Of a DNA stretch of 46,465 nucleotides, positions 23,603 to 31,965 are shown in pieces. The stretch spans positions 1 to 46,465 of the forward strand of contig UQMJ01000024.1 of NCBI GenBank assembly GCA_900542035.1. Reading direction: 5' to 3'. The DNA comes from an uncultured Clostridium sp. GTDB taxonomy: Bacteria; Bacillota; Clostridia; Lachnospirales; Lachnospiraceae. The notes below the pieces were generated by a model. The model did no database searches, had not been told where the DNA came from, and saw only the letters and a program-made list of their open reading frames with translations. The position numbers were made by a program, and so were the translations under genes. How positions within the stretch are numbered: position 1 is the first letter of the stretch; each line of letters begins with the position of its first letter.

Positions 23603-25324
23603 TTATACCATATATCCCCCCTTCATCGGAGAGACTGCGTGTTCGGAATAAATCTTTAGTACGCCTCTGGTATATTTCGCGGGCTTTGGCTGCCATGCTT
23701 TTTTCCGCTCTGCAAGAATCTTATCCACTTCTTCCTTTGGAAGCTCTTTTCCATTAATTCCAACGATTTCCAGGATTCTTGCCGGAATATCAATCTTAAT
23801 CAGATCCCCTTCTTCCACCAGGGCGATGGGCCCGCCTTCTGCCGCTTCCGGAGATACGTGGCCGATTGCAGGGCCTTTTGACGCTCCGGAAAATCTTCCG
23901 TCTGTAATCAGGGCGATGCTCGTTCCCAATTCCGGATCAGAAGCAATCGCTTCTGTGGTATAAAACATTTCCGGCATACCGGAGCCCTTAGGCCCTTCAT
24001 AGCGGATAAACACCGCGTCGCCTGGCTGGATTTCATGGGACAATACCGCCGCAATGGCGTCTTCTTCACAGTCAAACGGCCTTGCCCGAAGGACTGCCTG
24101 AAACATTTCCTTCGGAACTGCAGAATGCTTGACTACCGAACCTTCCGGAGCCAGATTTCCCTTTAAAATCGCTACGGTTCCATCCGTTCCAATTGGATTG
24201 TCAAATGTACGGATTACATCCGTTCTCTTTAATCCCCATTTCTTTAAGTATTCTTCGCATTTATCGTAGAAACCATTCTTCTTTAATTCTTCCAGGTTTT
24301 CTCCCAGAGTCTTTCCGGTTACGGTCATAACGTCCAGATGAAGCATGGACTTGATTTCTTCCATAACAGCCGGCACGCCTCCTGCATAGTAGAAGAATTG
24401 TGCCGGCCACTTGCCTGCCGGACGGATGTCTAACAGATAGTGAGCGCCTCTGTGCATCCGGTCAAAGGTATCGGAATCCAGCTCCAGGCCCAGTTCATGA
24501 GCCATTGCCGGAATGTGAAGCAGGGAATTGGTGGAACCGGAAATGGCGGCGTGTACCATAATTGCATTTTCAAAAGACTTCATGGTCACAATATCGCTGG
24601 CCTTTAAGCCCATTTTTGCCAGTTCCATAATCTGTTTTCCTGCCTGATAAGCCATGACTTTTAAATCTTTACAGGTTGCAGGCATTAACGCAGAACCAGG
24701 AAGCATCAGGCCAAGAGCCTCTGCCATTACCTGCATGGTAGACGCCGTTCCCATAAACGAGCAGGCGCCGCAGGACGGACAGGCATTCTGCTTATAATAC
24801 GTAAATTTTTCTTCTGTAATCTCGCCTCTCTGGCGCATGGCAGAATACATTCCAATCTGCTCTAAAGTCAGCAAATCCGGCCCCGCATCCATAACGCCTC
24901 CGGTAATCACAATAGAAGGCAGATCCAGTCTCGCCAGCCCCATCAGGCAGGCCGGTACGGATTTGTCGCAGCTTGCAATAAACACGCCGCCATCAAAGCC
25001 GGTTGAGTTTCCATGGATTTCAATCATGTTGGCAATCATGTCTCTATGGGCTAAGGAATAGTTAATTCCATCATGCCCCTGAGCAATTCCGTCGCAGATA
25101 TCTGTCGTGTAATATCTGGCGCCTCTTCCGCCTGCATCCCTGATTCCTCTCATAGCTTCTTCGACAAAAATATTTAAGTGTGCGCTTCCTGGATGGCTGT
25201 CTCCAAACGTGCTTTCCACTAAAATCTGCGGTTTGTCTAAATCTTCTGCAGTCCAGCCCATGCCGATTTTCAACGGATCATTTTCCGGAGCCAGCTTTCT
25301 TACTCTCTGACTATTCCATTCCAT
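23603..25324 (-). CDS. IlvD/EDD-family dehydratase (sugar-acid or dihydroxy-acid dehydratase)
   Basis: A 573-residue iron-sulfur dehydratase with both family signatures: CDKSVPACLMG (C119) and, near the C-terminus, LITDGRFSGASKG. A further cysteine, C188, is in CPSCGACSFMG, and C77 in TDICDG, giving three likely cluster ligands. The family includes IlvD, phosphogluconate dehydratase Edd and aldonate dehydratases. The neighbour encodes a mannitol-dehydrogenase-family enzyme and the regulator is FadR-like, so a sugar-acid dehydratase is more likely than a biosynthetic IlvD (inference). No other ilv gene is present. AGGAGG precedes the ATG. Confidence 0.85.
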   Translation of the reverse strand: MEWNSQRVRKLAPENDPLKIGMGWTAEDLDKPQILVESTFGDSHPGSAHLNIFVEEAMRGIRDAGGRGARYYTTDICDGIAQGHDGINYSLAHRDMIANMIEIHGNSTGFDGGVFIASCDKSVPACLMGLARLDLPSIVITGGVMDAGPDLLTLEQIGMYSAMRQRGEITEEKFTYYKQNACPSCGACSFMGTASTMQVMAEALGLMLPGSALMPATCKDLKVMAYQAGKQIMELAKMGLKASDIVTMKSFENAIMVHAAISGSTNSLLHIPAMAHELGLELDSDTFDRMHRGAHYLLDIRPAGKWPAQFFYYAGGVPAVMEEIKSMLHLDVMTVTGKTLGENLEELKKNGFYDKCEEYLKKWGLKRTDVIRTFDNPIGTDGTVAILKGNLAPEGSVVKHSAVPKEMFQAVLRARPFDCEEDAIAAVLSHEIQPGDAVFIRYEGPKGSGMPEMFYTTEAIASDPELGTSIALITDGRFSGASKGPAIGHVSPEAAEGGPIALVEEGDLIKIDIPARILEIVGINGKELPKEEVDKILAERKKAWQPKPAKYTRGVLKIYSEHAVSPMKGGYMV

Positions 25325-25392
25325 AACATTTTCCTCCTGAAATTTGCTGTTTCTATTTTTCTCTCCACAGTCATATGATGTTTTGTGCTTTT

Positions 25393-25420
25393 ATCCTAAC
25401 ATATTTCAGATATTTTTCAA
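25393..25420 (-). promoter_or_regulatory. Probable promoter of the IlvD-type dehydratase
   Basis: Minus-strand TTGAAA (25415-25420), 16 bp, TAGGAT (25393-25398), about 70 bp upstream of the gene. The match is moderate. Confidence 0.5.
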
Positions 25421-25447
25421 TACATCAGACTACTTTTGTGATTTAAT

Positions 25448-25480
25448 AAGGGACAGCTTCCCGAAGGAAGCCGCCCCTTT
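25448..25480 (-). terminator. Terminator of the gntR gene
   Basis: On the minus strand the stem AAGGGGCGGCTTCC/GGAAGCTGTCCCTT closes a TTCG tetraloop and is followed by ATTAAAT. It begins 17 bp after the gntR stop; the U-run is short. Confidence 0.7.
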
Positions 25481-25497
25481 GTTTGGATAGCAAAAGA

Positions 25498-26217
25498 CTA
25501 TATTGGAGAATCTGATTCTTTGATTAACTGTTTAATCAGATTCCGGTTATAGGCCATATGCATCATCATGGCGCTCTTGGCTCCAATTGGATCCCGTTCT
25601 GCAATTGCGTCCGTCACAGCCCTGTGGGTAGAAATCGTTTCTTCTTTCAGCCTCTTATGGGTCACATTTACAAACACCATGACCGCTGTATCAATAATCG
25701 GAATCAACTGTCCAACCACCCTGTTTTTGGAAGACTTTGCCACACAGGTATGAAAATCAATATCATCCTGGACGTAGTCTTCCCCATTTTCCAGTTTCTT
25801 TTCTATCTGTCCGCACAGCCGCCTCAGCTCTTCTATATCTTCTTCCGACGCATTGCGAGCCGCCATTTCTGCAATCCCAGGCTCCAGCAAAATGCGGACA
25901 TCTGCCAGATCCAAAGCCAGGCTCATCCGGTCGCCCAGTCCCTGCAGCCCCAATGGATCCAAATTAGCAGGCGTCTGATTCATCACATAAGTGCCCGAAC
26001 CTCTCCGGACTTCCAGCACGCCTTTGGAAGCCAAAAGTTTTACCGCTTCCCGAATCGTACTTCTTCCTACTCCGAACCGCTCCGCTAGTTCAAACTCATT
26101 GGGAAGTTTTGAGCCAATTTCAAACGGAGTGTCGATAATATACCGGTAAATCTGTTCCTCTGCCTGCTCTGCCAATAATTTCCGTTTAATATTTGAAAAT
26201 TCTCCTGTTTTCTCCAT
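25498..26217 (-). CDS. GntR-family transcriptional regulator, FadR subfamily
   Basis: A 239-residue DNA-binding regulator. Residues about 17-78 form the winged helix-turn-helix (GSKLPNEFELAERFGVGRST then IREAVKLLASKGVLEVRRGS). Residues 95-230 form the FCD ligand domain with D..H residues (ADVRILLEPGIAEMAARNAS, DDIDFHTCVAKSS, STHRAVTDAIAERD), which commonly bind metal and a small organic acid. It is transcribed toward the dehydratase and dehydrogenase genes and is the likely repressor of both (inference). GAGG is 6 bases before the ATG, right after the yajC terminator stem. Confidence 0.9.
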   Translation of the reverse strand: MEKTGEFSNIKRKLLAEQAEEQIYRYIIDTPFEIGSKLPNEFELAERFGVGRSTIREAVKLLASKGVLEVRRGSGTYVMNQTPANLDPLGLQGLGDRMSLALDLADVRILLEPGIAEMAARNASEEDIEELRRLCGQIEKKLENGEDYVQDDIDFHTCVAKSSKNRVVGQLIPIIDTAVMVFVNVTHKRLKEETISTHRAVTDAIAERDPIGAKSAMMMHMAYNRNLIKQLIKESDSPI

Positions 26218-26228
26218 AGTTTACCTCA

Positions 26229-26274
26229 ACAAAAATGGCTGCCGCAAAATCTCGTGTCATTTTGCAGCAGCCAT
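26229..26274 (-). terminator. Terminator after yajC, immediately before gntR
   Basis: A 16 bp near-perfect stem ATGGCTGCTGCAAAAT/ATTTTGCGGCAGCCAT (one mismatch) with an 8-base loop ends in TTTTTGTT on the minus strand. It lies 30 bp after yajC and only 12-15 bp before the gntR start, so gntR needs readthrough or a promoter within or upstream of it. Confidence 0.88.
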
Positions 26275-26303
26275 ATACAGCCTGTTTAAAAATTTCCCGT
26301 AAT

Positions 26304-26594
26304 TTAAGCTTCCGGCTTTTCGATCTGGATAATTGCCTGCTTCTGCATCGGGATACGGCAGTTCTTGTTGCTGCCAAACTCTACGATAACGGTATCGTCG
26401 GTCATGTCAATAATCACGCCATAGAAGCCGCTGGAAGTCAGAACCGTATCGCCTACTGCGATGCTGGCCATTAATTCCTGCATTTTTTTCTTTTCTTTCT
26501 TCTGGGGTCTGATGGCAATGAAGTACATTAATCCGAAAATTGCTGCCAGATAAATTACCCAGAAGCCAATTCCCATTGTGCCTGTTGCAACCAT
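26304..26594 (-). CDS. yajC: Preprotein translocase subunit YajC
   Basis: A 96-residue protein with one N-terminal membrane helix (FWVIYLAAIFGLMYFIAIRP) followed by the family's KKEKKKMQELMASIAVGDTV basic/turn stretch and a small beta domain. YajC associates with SecDF. AAGGAGG lies 7 bases before the ATG. It follows tgt after 55 bp and is the last gene of the scfA-scfB-secDF-tgt-yajC run, ended by a strong terminator. Confidence 0.95.
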   Translation of the reverse strand: MVATGTMGIGFWVIYLAAIFGLMYFIAIRPQKKEKKKMQELMASIAVGDTVLTSSGFYGVIIDMTDDTVIVEFGSNKNCRIPMQKQAIIQIEKPEA

Positions 26595-26649
26595 TTTTTA
26601 TTTCCTCCTTATGATACGGGGAGCTTTCGCCTCGCCTTATGCTCCCATA

Positions 26650-27786
26650 TTATTTCTGACCAGTTACGCCGGCAAGCTTTTCTGCCTTATATTCTGCGTA
26701 GCGGTGTTCTTCGATGGCGTCGCGAATCTCACTCATCATTGTATTATAAAAATAAAGATTATGCAATACACAGAAACGCATTCCCAGCATCTCTTTTGCT
26801 TTTAACAGATGACGGATATAAGCTCTGCTGTATCCTCCCCTGCAGGCCGGACAGCCGCAGCCTTCCTCGATAGGACGGGAATCCAGCTCATACTGGGAAT
26901 TAAACAGGTTCAGCTTTCCGTGGTTGGTATACACATGGCCATGGCGTCCATTACGGGACGGATAGACGCAGTCAAAGAAGTCTACGCCTCTGTCCACTGC
27001 TTCCAGGATATTGGCCGGTGTTCCAACTCCCATCAGGTAGGTTGGTTTGTCCTGGGGCAGATGGGGAACGGTCACATCCAGAATGTGATACATTTCCTCG
27101 TGGCTTTCGCCTACTGCCAGGCCGCCTACTGCATAACCGTCTAAATCCATGGCTGCAATTTCTTTTGCATGGGCAATTCTCACATCATCCAGCACGCCGC
27201 CCTGGTTGATTCCAAAAAGCAGTTGTTCTTTGTTGATGGTGTCCGGCAGACTGTTCAGTCTTTCCATCTCCGCTTTGCAGCGGGCCAGCCATCTGGTAGT
27301 TCTTGCCACACTGTTTTCGATGTATTTCCGGTCTGCCATGCTGGGCGGACACTCGTCAAACGCCATGGCAATGGTAGAACCTAAGTTGGACTGAATCTGC
27401 ATACTTTCTTCCGGCCCCATAAAAATCTTATGGCCGTCAATATGAGAGTTAAAATAAACGCCCTCTTCCTTAATCTTTCTAAGACCCGTTAAGGAAAACA
27501 CCTGGAATCCGCCGGAATCGGTCAGAATCGGTCTGTCCCAGTTCATAAACTTGTGAAGGCCGCCAAATTCTTTAATCAGCTTATCTCCCGTTCTTACATG
27601 GAGGTGATACGTATTGGACAGTTCTACCTGGGTGCCGATGTCTTTTAAATCATTGGTTGAAACGGCTCCTTTAATGGCTCCTACTGTGCCCACATTCATA
27701 AACACCGGAGTCTGAATCGTGCCGTGGACGGTTTCCACGCTGGCGCGTTTCGCCCGTCCCTCGGTTGTAATTAATTGATATTTCAT
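26650..27786 (-). CDS. tgt: tRNA-guanine transglycosylase (queuosine pathway)
   Basis: Tgt exchanges G34 of GUN-anticodon tRNAs for preQ1. The 378-residue protein shows the N-terminal strand FMNVGTVGAIKG, LTDSGGFQVFSL (with the substrate-binding Asp/Gln), GINQGGVLDDVR, GVGTPANIL and DFFDCVYPSR with catalytic Asp, and the zinc site CGCPACRGGYSRAYIRHL with a later His. The start codon is just 4 bases after the secDF stop, with a weak AGAAAGAGAA site, so translation may be coupled. Neighbours secDF and yajC share its transcript, a common tgt-yajC-secDF grouping. Confidence 0.95.
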   Translation of the reverse strand: MKYQLITTEGRAKRASVETVHGTIQTPVFMNVGTVGAIKGAVSTNDLKDIGTQVELSNTYHLHVRTGDKLIKEFGGLHKFMNWDRPILTDSGGFQVFSLTGLRKIKEEGVYFNSHIDGHKIFMGPEESMQIQSNLGSTIAMAFDECPPSMADRKYIENSVARTTRWLARCKAEMERLNSLPDTINKEQLLFGINQGGVLDDVRIAHAKEIAAMDLDGYAVGGLAVGESHEEMYHILDVTVPHLPQDKPTYLMGVGTPANILEAVDRGVDFFDCVYPSRNGRHGHVYTNHGKLNLFNSQYELDSRPIEEGCGCPACRGGYSRAYIRHLLKAKEMLGMRFCVLHNLYFYNTMMSEIRDAIEEHRYAEYKAEKLAGVTGQK

Positions 27787-27789
27787 CTA

Positions 27790-29943
27790 TTATTTCTCTT
27801 TCTTACCGGAACGTTTTGCTTGTTCTTTTTTCTGCTTTCCAGTGGTCATGACATACCACAGAGCGCCGGTAATGCATACGGAAGAATACGTTCCGCAGAC
27901 AATACCTACCATCAGAGGAAGTGCAAACTCACGAATGGAGGATACTCCCATCAGGTACAATACGAATACCATGATAAACGTGGTCAGGGAAGTGTTAATG
28001 CTTCGTGTAAAGGTCTGGGTAATACTTGCATTTACCAGTTCCTTTAAATCCTTCTTACCCTGGACTGCCAGATTTTCACGGATACGGTCAAAGATAACAA
28101 TGGTTGCATTAATCGAGTAACCCACAATGGTCAGCATACACGCAATGAAGGTAGAACCGACGGACCATTTTGCAATGGCATAGCAGGTTACTACTACCAG
28201 GACGTCATGTACCAGAGCCAGAACTGCACTGGCTGCAAAGCGGATATCCTTAAACCGGAACCAGATGTAAAGCAGCATACATACCGTTGCAATGGCAGTT
28301 GCTAAGAATGCGTCTTTCTTCATTTCATCGCTGACTGCGCCGGAAATACTTTCTGCCGTAATCTTCTCCTGCTCCACTCCAAAGTGTTCCACTAATGCGT
28401 CATTTAACGCCTGACGCTCATCCACATCCAGGGCGCGGGTCTTAATAATTACTTCATTAGTACCGGCAACCTTCTGGGTCTGGATTCCGGCATCTTTGGT
28501 AATGCTTTCTACTACCGGAACTACTTCTGCGGAAATCTGCTCCAGGGTCATATCCTCGTTAAAGGTTACGTTGGTGGAAGTACCGCCCTTAAAGTCTAAG
28601 CTGTAGTTAAACATATCGCCGGTATTGGCTTTGTTGATGCCCATACCCACAAATCCGGCTGCAATCACTGCTAAAGAAATAATAAAGCAGATGTTTCTCT
28701 TGCCCAGGAAGTCGATAACCTTTCCATCCTTTTTGCTTCCGTACAGCTTTGCATTTTCAAAGCCCAAGTTGTACAAGGCGCGAAGAACAAATCTGGTCAC
28801 GAATAAGGCGGTAAACATGGACAGCACAATACCAAGCGCCAGGGTAGAAGCAAAGCCCTTTACCGTACCGGATCCCTTCCAGAACAGGACGAACGCTGCA
28901 ATTAACGTCGTAATGTTGCCGTCTACAATTGCAGACAACGCTTTCTGGAAACCAGTCTTAATAGCAGATTTTACTGTCTTTCCAACTGCGATCTCTTCTT
29001 TAATACGGGTAAAGATAATTACGTTTGCATCTACTGCCATACCAATGGACAGGATAATACCAGCCACGCCAGGCAGGGTCAGGGTAATCTCAAATGCAGA
29101 CAGCAGAATCAGAATCAGTCCTACATACAGGCACAGTGCAATCACAGATGCAAGACCTGGAATCAGATATACGGCTATCATAAATACCGCTACCAGGGCA
29201 AATCCGATTGCGCCTGCTTTTAAACTGGTAGAAATCGCAGTAGAACCTAATTTTGCACCTACTACGTTGGAGCGGAGTTCCTCTAATTCCAGGGACAGAG
29301 AACCGATACGGATGGTAGAAGCCAGATTCTCAGCCATCTCAAACGTCTCGATACCGGTAATCTCACAGGAACCCTGGGTAATTTCATTCTGTACGATGGG
29401 GCTGGATACTACCTGGTTGTCGTAGATAATAAAAATCGGTTTCCCGATGTTCGCTTTGGTCGCTTCTGCAAACGCCTGTTTTCCTTCCTCATTGAAGGTT
29501 AAGGAAACCACGTATTTGTCCATTCCCGTTGTGTCGTCCTGGTACATTCCCGCTTTAGCGGAAGTAACCTTGGTGCCGTCCAGCACTGTTTTGCCGGTTT
29601 CGTCACTAAACACCAGGGAACCAGGTTTTCCCAGTTCTTCCAGAATGGTGTTGGCGTCTGACACGCCTGGAATATCAATGTTAATCCGGTTGCTGCCTTC
29701 CTGATACACTTCTGCTTCTGTACTGTAGTTTTGTACACGCTGCTGAAGCTTGTAAATGGTATCAGACATTTCTTCATCTGTCGGGTCTTCTTTGACGGTC
29801 TGGTAAGTAATGCTGACACCGCCGGCCAAGTCTAATCCCAGTTTAATCTCATCCATGGTCTGATAGCCCAGAAAGCCAAATACCACAACTGCTGCTATGG
29901 CCAGAATTAAACTCAGCAGACCCTTTGTTTTGCTGTTTTTCAT
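27790..29943 (-). CDS. secDF: SecDF fusion protein, proton-driven export helper
   Basis: SecD and SecF are fused here in one 717-residue protein of two repeated RND-like halves. In the first half a periplasmic-type domain follows the first helix (KLGLDLAGGVSITYQTV) and the later helices carry GMAVDANVIIFTRIKEE. The second half begins with DFKGGTSTNVTFNED and has YSINATIVIFDRIREN. The aspartates in those helices fit the proton pathway. GGAG lies 10 bases before the ATG at 29943; an in-frame start at 29970 is less likely. It lies between scfB and tgt. Confidence 0.95.
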   Translation of the reverse strand: MKNSKTKGLLSLILAIAAVVVFGFLGYQTMDEIKLGLDLAGGVSITYQTVKEDPTDEEMSDTIYKLQQRVQNYSTEAEVYQEGSNRINIDIPGVSDANTILEELGKPGSLVFSDETGKTVLDGTKVTSAKAGMYQDDTTGMDKYVVSLTFNEEGKQAFAEATKANIGKPIFIIYDNQVVSSPIVQNEITQGSCEITGIETFEMAENLASTIRIGSLSLELEELRSNVVGAKLGSTAISTSLKAGAIGFALVAVFMIAVYLIPGLASVIALCLYVGLILILLSAFEITLTLPGVAGIILSIGMAVDANVIIFTRIKEEIAVGKTVKSAIKTGFQKALSAIVDGNITTLIAAFVLFWKGSGTVKGFASTLALGIVLSMFTALFVTRFVLRALYNLGFENAKLYGSKKDGKVIDFLGKRNICFIISLAVIAAGFVGMGINKANTGDMFNYSLDFKGGTSTNVTFNEDMTLEQISAEVVPVVESITKDAGIQTQKVAGTNEVIIKTRALDVDERQALNDALVEHFGVEQEKITAESISGAVSDEMKKDAFLATAIATVCMLLYIWFRFKDIRFAASAVLALVHDVLVVVTCYAIAKWSVGSTFIACMLTIVGYSINATIVIFDRIRENLAVQGKKDLKELVNASITQTFTRSINTSLTTFIMVFVLYLMGVSSIREFALPLMVGIVCGTYSSVCITGALWYVMTTGKQKKEQAKRSGKKEK

Positions 29944-29966
29944 GGTTGATTGTCTCCTTTTCCTTG

Positions 29967-31364
29967 TCAATCCTCAATCGCCGCTTTAATCATTACTGCA
30001 CATTCGATTCGTTTTTTCTGCATCTCACAGCCAATGTCGTAAGCGTCTGTGATGGATCCGTGGAAATTATAGGAATTTGCCGCGCAGCCGCCGCTGCAGT
30101 AGAATCTTGCAAAGCAATCTTTGCATTTTTCTTTTGCATAGACATTGCAGAGTTTAAACTCATCGCGGATTGCCGTATTGGTTACACCTGTATCTACATT
30201 GCCAAGAAGGAATTCTTCCTTTCCGACAAATTGGTGACATGGATAAAGATCTCCCCAAGGGGTAACAGCCAGGTACTCGGTTCCGGAACCGCATCCGGAA
30301 AGGCGTTTTGCAACACAGGGGCCCTGCTTTAAATCTACCATGAAATGGAAGAAGGTAAATCCTCTTCCTTCTTTGTGACGTTTTACATACTCTGCTGCCA
30401 GTCTGTCGTATTCCGCTAAAATCTGAGGAAGATCTTCTTCCCGAATCGCGTAATCCTCTGTCGGCTCTGCCACTACCGGCTCCATGGACATTTTCTTAAA
30501 TCCCAGATCTGCATAGTGAAGTACGTCTTCGCCAAAGTCCAGATTCTTATTGGTAAAAGTTCCGCGGACAAAGTAATCTTTGTCTCCCCGAAGCTCGGCA
30601 AATTTCTGGAACTTAGGAACAATTAAATCATAGCTTCCTTTTCCGCCTCTGAACGGACGCATATGGTCGTTGACTTCCTTACGTCCGTCCAGGCTTAAGA
30701 CTACGTTGCTCATTTCTTTGTTGCAGAACTCCATAATCTCGTCATTTAACAGAACGCCGTTGGTGGTCAGGGTAAAACGAAACTTTTTATTGTGTTCTTT
30801 TTCCTGGGAGCGGCCGTATTCAACCAGACGCTTTACTACGTCCCAGTTCATCAGCGGTTCTCCGCCGAAAAAGTCTACTTCCAGATGCTGTCTGTTGCCG
30901 GAATTGGCAATGAGGAAATCAAGGGCTTTCTTTCCTACCTCATAGCTCATTAATGCACGGCGGCCATGATACTCGCCTTCCTCTGCAAAACAGTAGCGAC
31001 AGGCCAGATTGCAGTCATGGGCAATGTGCAGGCACAGCGCTTTTACCACTGTTTTCCGCTTCTTGAAATCCGCTACATACTCCTTATAAATGTCCTCCGT
31101 AAACAGCTGTTCCATGTCGATAAGCTCCTGGATGTCTTCCAGAACTTCTGCAACCTCTGCATCCGGATATTTGCCGGATAAACGCTCCCTTACCAGGGTA
31201 ACGGCCTCCTTAGGCAGTTTTTCCGGCTTTTCCATATCAGGAATCTTTGCTTCTTCTGCCAGAACCTGAACTGCGTCATAAAATACCGGATCTACGGAAT
31301 GGACAGAACCGCTGTTAACGTCCATAACGATATAGTAGCCATTATTAATATATTGATGAATCAC
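29967..31364 (-). CDS. scfB: SCIFF peptide maturase, radical SAM/SPASM enzyme
   Basis: This enzyme installs thioether cross-links in the SCIFF peptide. The first ~105 residues form a leader-binding domain. The radical-SAM motif is CNLACRYC (C118, C122, C125), followed by FGGEPLMNWDVVKRLVEYG. The C-terminal SPASM region holds many cysteines in GPCVAKRLSGCGSGT, DLYPCHQFVGKEEFLLGN, CKDCFARFYCSGGCA, and IGCEMQKKR, which bind auxiliary [4Fe-4S] clusters. The 465-residue size suits ScfB. Its substrate gene scfA lies about 200 bp upstream, and secDF follows by 23 bp. Confidence 0.96.
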   Translation of the reverse strand: MIHQYINNGYYIVMDVNSGSVHSVDPVFYDAVQVLAEEAKIPDMEKPEKLPKEAVTLVRERLSGKYPDAEVAEVLEDIQELIDMEQLFTEDIYKEYVADFKKRKTVVKALCLHIAHDCNLACRYCFAEEGEYHGRRALMSYEVGKKALDFLIANSGNRQHLEVDFFGGEPLMNWDVVKRLVEYGRSQEKEHNKKFRFTLTTNGVLLNDEIMEFCNKEMSNVVLSLDGRKEVNDHMRPFRGGKGSYDLIVPKFQKFAELRGDKDYFVRGTFTNKNLDFGEDVLHYADLGFKKMSMEPVVAEPTEDYAIREEDLPQILAEYDRLAAEYVKRHKEGRGFTFFHFMVDLKQGPCVAKRLSGCGSGTEYLAVTPWGDLYPCHQFVGKEEFLLGNVDTGVTNTAIRDEFKLCNVYAKEKCKDCFARFYCSGGCAANSYNFHGSITDAYDIGCEMQKKRIECAVMIKAAIED

Positions 31365-31428
31365 TGAATATTCTCCTTATCTAACTGTTTCCTGCCATTT
31401 TTGGCAGACAGATGCGGGCAGACACCGA

Positions 31429-31453
31429 GAAAACCTGCCGACGGCAGGTTTTC
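31429..31453. other. Hairpin between scfA and scfB
   Basis: GAAAACCTGCC and its perfect complement flank a 3-base centre. The arms end in TTTT on the minus strand, so it may act as a weak terminator or processing site that lowers scfB relative to scfA (inference). A smaller hairpin with arms TGCCA/TGGCA lies at about 31392-31406. Confidence 0.6.
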
Positions 31454-31470
31454 CAGATGCTTGACAACGA

Positions 31471-31507
31471 AAATACCCCCTACAATCCTGGAAGACCGTA
31501 GGGGTTT
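31471..31507 (-). terminator. Partial terminator after scfA
   Basis: On the minus strand the stem ACCCCTAC/GTAGGGGG is followed by TATTTTCG. It lies 61-97 bases after the scfA stop and before scfB, so it could reduce scfB transcription while allowing many copies of the peptide mRNA. Confidence 0.72.
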
Positions 31508-31567
31508 CTTGTCTGCCTCTTCCTTGTCCTGACTGTCAGGCCAAATCTGCCTGACCGCCTTTGTAAA

Positions 31568-31714
31568 CTAGCGGTTGCTGTTCTCGCAAGCCTGGTTTCC
31601 TACTGTACAAGAGGTTTTGCAAGCGGACTGGCAGGAAGTCTGGCACTCGCCGCATCCGCCCTTCTTCATGGACTCCTTTAAGGTGTTTGCATTTAAAGTC
31701 TTAACGTGCTTCAT
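31568..31714 (-). CDS. scfA: SCIFF ribosomally synthesised peptide (six cysteines in about 45 residues)
   Basis: A 48-residue precursor: MKHVKTLNANTLKESMKKGG leader-like part followed by a cysteine-rich part with Cys at 21, 24, 28, 32, 36 and 43. It is the conserved substrate of ScfB, the next gene; cross-links form between Cys and nearby residues. It is too short for automated ORF finders. AGGAGG is 8 bases before the ATG and the stop is TAG. A promoter about 160 bp upstream and a structured leader precede it; terminator-like hairpins follow. SCIFF is nearly universal in Clostridia, but its biological role is not settled. Confidence 0.96.
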   Translation of the reverse strand: MKHVKTLNANTLKESMKKGGCGECQTSCQSACKTSCTVGNQACENSNR

Positions 31715-31791
31715 CCCAAGTTCCTCCTATCTTAAAAATATTGAATGTAACAGTTCAGGCGCCGGTTTTCTCATCGAATGGACATCCGATG

Positions 31792-31820
31792 CTTCTTGAC
31801 CTGTCTTTCAGGTCAAGAAG
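31792..31820 (-). ncRNA. Structured 5' leader of scfA
   Basis: A perfect 12 bp stem CTTCTTGACCTG/CAGGTCAAGAAG with a 5-base loop lies about 78-106 bases upstream of scfA, inside its predicted transcript. Nearby short arms (GGCGC/GCGCC, ATCG/CGAT) may extend it. There is no U-run, so it is not a terminator. It could be a processing, stability or regulatory element (inference). Confidence 0.6.
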
Positions 31821-31865
31821 ATGCGCCGCCTTGATCCGTTCCATTTGAACAATGTACATAATTTC

Positions 31866-31908
31866 TTTGCAAGTATATCACAGATAGATAACCTTTTGCA
31901 AGTATATC
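31866..31908 (-). promoter_or_regulatory. Promoter of scfA within a 14 bp direct repeat
   Basis: Minus-strand TTGCAA (31896-31901), 18 bp, TATACT (31872-31877). The 14-mer GATATACTTGCAAA occurs at 31866-31879 and again at 31895-31908, 29 bp apart, so one copy supplies the -10 and the other the -35. The transcript begins about 150 bases before scfA. Confidence 0.65.
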
Positions 31909-31965
31909 TTGTACAGCTTAGGAATATATTAAAGCAAATCCTGCTGATGCAGAAATGAGGTTCTT

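Noticed and set aside
28625..29425. Long plus-strand reading frame (266 codons) opposite secDF
   Set aside because: It is a shadow: no ribosome site, atypical composition rich in Ile/Pro/Arg, and secDF is certain on the other strand.
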